Below the pieces are notes generated by a model that saw only the letters and a program-made list of their open reading frames with translations, was not told the DNA's origin and did no database searches. DNA of 14,174 bases. Source: Alphaproteobacteria bacterium. Lineage in GTDB: Bacteria; Pseudomonadota; Alphaproteobacteria; WRDZ01. Positions 11,426 through 14,174 of the stretch are shown piece by piece. The DNA lies in contig WRDZ01000007.1 of assembly GCA_009779595.1 (NCBI GenBank), positions 1 to 14,174 on the forward strand, written 5' to 3'. Position numbers and translations under genes: made by a program. Every line of letters begins with the position of its first letter. Position 1 is the first letter of the stretch.

Positions 11426-14128
11426 ATGTCGATATTGGGAAGGGTGATTATGGCGCGCCGCGGGAAACTGGACAAGCACGCGGTGGCGATGGGCGGGGCA
11501 AGCGAACGCCTGCTTGACGCGGCGGCCAAGGCTCCGGAACAGGTCCTGAAGGAATATCGCACCGACATGACGGGCCTTACCCAGAACTCGGTCCGCTATC
11601 TGCGCAAGAAGCACGGGCGCAACGAAATAGTGGTCCAGAAGAAGGACACCATGTTCAAGCGCCTTGTCCGCGCTTTCGTCAACCCGTTCACCATAGTGCT
11701 GTTCATACTGGCGGCCGTTTCCGTGTTCACCGACGTCATCATGGCCGACAAAGGGGAAGCCGACCCGACCGCCCCCATCATAATCGCCATCATGGTCACC
11801 ATCAGCGGCGTGCTTAACTTCGTGCAGGAGAAAAAATCCAGCGACGCGGCCGACAAGCTTAAAGCCATGGTGAAGACGACCATACTTGTCCAGCGCAAGA
11901 AAGGCCAGTTCGAAATCCCCATCAACTGGCTGGTCGTCGGCGACATCATCAAGCTTTCGGCCGGCGACATGATACCCGCGGACGTGCGCCTGCTGCGCAC
12001 CAAGGAGCTGTTCATAAGCCAGTCGTCGCTGACCGGCGAATCCGAGCCGGTGGTCAAGTCCGTCCAGCCACAGGAAGGCCTGCCCAGCCCGCTGTCGTGC
12101 TCGAACCTGGCGTTCATGGGCAGCACCGTGGCCAGCGGCTCGGGCGACGCGCTTGTCATAGGCATCGGCAACAACACCATCCTGGGGTCCATGGCCAAGC
12201 AGGTGGCCGAAAAGAAGCCCATGACCAGCTTCGAAAAAGGCGTCCATTCGGTGTCCTGGCTGCTGATACGCTTCATGGCGGTGATGGCCCCGACTGTGTT
12301 CATCATCAACGGCTGGCACAAGGGCGACTTCATGCAGGCGTTCCTGTTCGCGCTTTCCGTGGCCGTGGGGCTGACCCCGCAGATGCTGCCCATGATAGTG
12401 TCCGTCAACCTGTCCAAAAGCGCGGTTGCCATGTCGCGCAAGAAGGTCATCGTCAAGCAGCTTAACTCCATACAGAACCTTGGAGCTATCGATATACTGT
12501 GCACGGACAAGACCGGCACGCTGACCCAGGACAAGATTGTGCTTGAACATTATCTTGACTCTGGCGGCAACGACGACCCGCGCGTCCTGAAACACGCGTT
12601 CCTCAACAGCTATTTCCAGACCGGCCTTAAGAACCTTATGGACCAGGCCGTCATCAGGCACAAGAACGACGAGGACGTCAAAATACTGCTTGACCAGTAC
12701 AATGTGGTCGACGAGATTCCCTACGACTTCAACCGCCGCCGCATGAGCGTGGTCGTAGCCGACAAAGCCGGAAAGACCCAGCTTATCACCAAAGGCGCGC
12801 TGGAAGAGATATTGAACATATCCTCGCGCTTCATGCAGGGCGGCAAGGTCGTAACCCTGACCGACAAGCGGAAGGCGGAAATCTCGGCCATCGCGGAAAA
12901 GTACAGCGACAACGGCATGCGCATACTTGGCGTCACGCAAAAGCACAACCCGCCCCCGGTCGACCAGTTCGGCGTCAAGGACGAAAGCGACATGCTGTTC
13001 ATAGGCTTCCTGGCGTTCATGGACCCCCCCAAGGAAAGCGCGGTCAGGGCGATAAAGGCCTTGAAGGACAGCCATATCCGCATCAAGGTCCTGACCGGCG
13101 ACAGCGACGCGGTGACCCGCTATATATGCAAGAAGGTCGGGCTTGACAACCTGAAGGTCATCAAGGGCGACGACGTTGCCAGGATGTCCCGCGAACAGCT
13201 GGCCCAGGCCGCCGAAGAGGTGGACATCTTCGCCAAGCTATCCCCTTCCCAGAAAGAGCATATCATAACGCTGCTGCGCGAGAACGGGCATGTCGTGGGG
13301 TATTTGGGCGACGGCATAAACGACGCTCCGGCACTGCGGGCGGCCGACGTGGGCATATCGGTCGATACCGCGACCGACATCTCGAAGGAAACCGCTAACA
13401 TCATCCTGCTGGAAAAGGACCTGACGGTATTGAACGCCGGGGTCGTCGAAGGGCGCAAGACTTACGCCAACATCATAAAATACATAAAGATGACGGCAAG
13501 CTCGAACTTCGGGAACATGTTCTCGGTGCTGGTGGCCAGCGCGTTCCTGCCGTTCCTTCCCATGCTGCCCATACAGATACTGTTGCTGAACCTTATATAC
13601 GACTCTTCCTGCACGTCGCTTCCATGGGACAACGTGGACAGCGATTTCCTGGCCAAGCCGCGCAAGTGGGACGCAAGCTCTATCGGCAAGTTCATGTTCT
13701 GGATAGGGCCGACCAGCTCGGTCTTCGACATCACGACCTATCTTCTGATGTTCTTCATAATCTGCCCCATGGTGGTCGGCACGGCATTCGGCTATACCAC
13801 GGGCGCGGACAGGGAGCTGTTCATCTCGGTGTTCCATACCGGCTGGTTCGTGGAATCGTTGTGGACACAGACGCTGGTGATACATATGATAAGGACGCCC
13901 AAGATTCCGTTCCTGCAAAGCCGGGCGTCTTGGCAGGTCATGCTGCTGACCACATGCGGGATAATGATTGGCACGCTGCTGCCCTACACCAAGATAGGGG
14001 CGGCCTTAGGCATGTCCAGCCTGCCGTTCATATACTTCCCGTGGCTGTTTGCGACGCTGCTTGGGTACATGGTCCTGGTAAGCATATTGAAGGGCGTGTT
14101 CATAAGGAAATACGGCCAGCTGCTTTAA
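11426..14128 (+). CDS. mgtA: Magnesium-transporting P-type ATPase (type IIIB, MgtA-like)
   Basis: An inner-membrane ATPase that imports Mg2+ using an aspartyl-phosphate cycle. It is 900 residues, close to E. coli MgtA (898). It has the actuator motif TGES (203-206), phosphorylation site DKTGTLT (D361), VLTGDS (557-559) and hinge GDGINDAPALR (628-638). The M4 segment reads VAVGLTPQMLPMIV; MgtA of E. coli has Glu where this protein has Gln319. The C-terminal block KPRKWDASSIGKFM, GPTSSVFDITTYLLMFF is diagnostic for MgtA/MgtB. Helices M1-M2 lie at about 85-135, M3-M4 near 275-325 and M5-M10 after ~685. GGAGGT (11415-11420) lies 5 nt before the ATG. The 85-nt upstream gap is too short for an M-box riboswitch and shows no clear promoter, so read-through from the thioesterase promoter is likely. 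There is no mgtC nearby. Confidence 0.93.
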   Translation: MSILGRVIMARRGKLDKHAVAMGGASERLLDAAAKAPEQVLKEYRTDMTGLTQNSVRYLRKKHGRNEIVVQKKDTMFKRLVRAFVNPFTIVLFILAAVSVFTDVIMADKGEADPTAPIIIAIMVTISGVLNFVQEKKSSDAADKLKAMVKTTILVQRKKGQFEIPINWLVVGDIIKLSAGDMIPADVRLLRTKELFISQSSLTGESEPVVKSVQPQEGLPSPLSCSNLAFMGSTVASGSGDALVIGIGNNTILGSMAKQVAEKKPMTSFEKGVHSVSWLLIRFMAVMAPTVFIINGWHKGDFMQAFLFALSVAVGLTPQMLPMIVSVNLSKSAVAMSRKKVIVKQLNSIQNLGAIDILCTDKTGTLTQDKIVLEHYLDSGGNDDPRVLKHAFLNSYFQTGLKNLMDQAVIRHKNDEDVKILLDQYNVVDEIPYDFNRRRMSVVVADKAGKTQLITKGALEEILNISSRFMQGGKVVTLTDKRKAEISAIAEKYSDNGMRILGVTQKHNPPPVDQFGVKDESDMLFIGFLAFMDPPKESAVRAIKALKDSHIRIKVLTGDSDAVTRYICKKVGLDNLKVIKGDDVARMSREQLAQAAEEVDIFAKLSPSQKEHIITLLRENGHVVGYLGDGINDAPALRAADVGISVDTATDISKETANIILLEKDLTVLNAGVVEGRKTYANIIKYIKMTASSNFGNMFSVLVASAFLPFLPMLPIQILLLNLIYDSSCTSLPWDNVDSDFLAKPRKWDASSIGKFMFWIGPTSSVFDITTYLLMFFIICPMVVGTAFGYTTGADRELFISVFHTGWFVESLWTQTLVIHMIRTPKIPFLQSRASWQVMLLTTCGIMIGTLLPYTKIGAALGMSSLPFIYFPWLFATLLGYMVLVSILKGVFIRKYGQLL

Positions 14129-14145
14129 GGAAGGAGGGCTGCCCT

Positions 14146-14172
14146 TGTCCGGCGTGATGCCTGCGCCGGACA
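14146..14172 (+). terminator. Hairpin after mgtA at the window edge (likely terminator)
   Basis: A perfect 9-bp stem, TGTCCGGCG (14146-14154) with CGCCGGACA (14164-14172), and a 9-nt loop, 17 nt after the mgtA stop. The window ends 2 nt later, so the T-run that would prove an intrinsic terminator cannot be seen. Confidence 0.55.
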
Positions 14173-14174
14173 GC

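Noticed and set aside
11411..13075. A 554-codon open frame antisense to mgtA
   Set aside because: It lies wholly inside mgtA, shows His/Gly/Asp-rich composition typical of antisense GC-rich frames, and has no motif or ribosome site. mgtA has complete family motifs.
1..14174. CRISPR array, transposase, tRNA or rRNA genes
   Set aside because: No regularly spaced repeat array, no transposase-like ORF and no tRNA- or rRNA-like sequence was seen on either strand.

Overview
The window is GC-rich bacterial DNA with tightly packed genes and short AT-rich promoter regions. The electron-bifurcating NfnAB pair points to an anaerobe that handles reduced ferredoxin. The D-Ala-D-Ala ligase and the membrane-anchored Mur ligase look like versions common in gut Clostridia, whereas the acyl-ACP thioesterase and MgtA-type ATPase are widespread. 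No rRNA, tRNA or other phylogenetic marker is present, so I do not assign a phylum; an anaerobic, probably host-associated bacterium is the most I would infer.

Layout. (1) Positions 1-1688, minus: an exporter-type ABC half-transporter whose last residues lie beyond the left edge. (2) Positions 1877-4113, plus: nfnA-nfnB, divergent from the ABC gene and overlapping by ATGA. (3) Positions 4141-4276: a leader holding a 26-bp piece of a dispersed repeat and a promoter with operator-like repeats. (4) Positions 4277-5873, plus: two tandem 77-residue paralogues of unknown function, then a 358-residue protein whose C-terminus resembles FIST sensory proteins. (5) Positions 5904-9476, minus: an envelope operon read as alpha/beta hydrolase, MurF-like ligase with a membrane N-terminus, then Ddl. 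The last two are separated by a 120-nt, highly structured, terminator-like element followed by a fresh promoter. (6) Positions 9651-14128, plus: glycerophosphodiester phosphodiesterase, acyl-ACP thioesterase and an MgtA-type P-type ATPase, the first two with their own promoter-like sequences.

How the parts fit. Ddl makes D-Ala-D-Ala and the MurF-like enzyme would attach it to the peptidoglycan precursor, so block 5 is a precursor-completion operon with an extra hydrolase. Block 6 is loosely about membrane lipid turnover and Mg2+ uptake. NfnAB balances NADH, NADPH and ferredoxin pools.

The least explained parts are the small-paralogue/FIST-like locus and the structured repeat. The repeat's first 26 nt recur perfectly 3.1 kb away on the opposite strand, in both cases just downstream of a stop codon and in the orientation of the upstream gene. 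Motifs, repeats and promoter spacings were read by eye; no database search was run.
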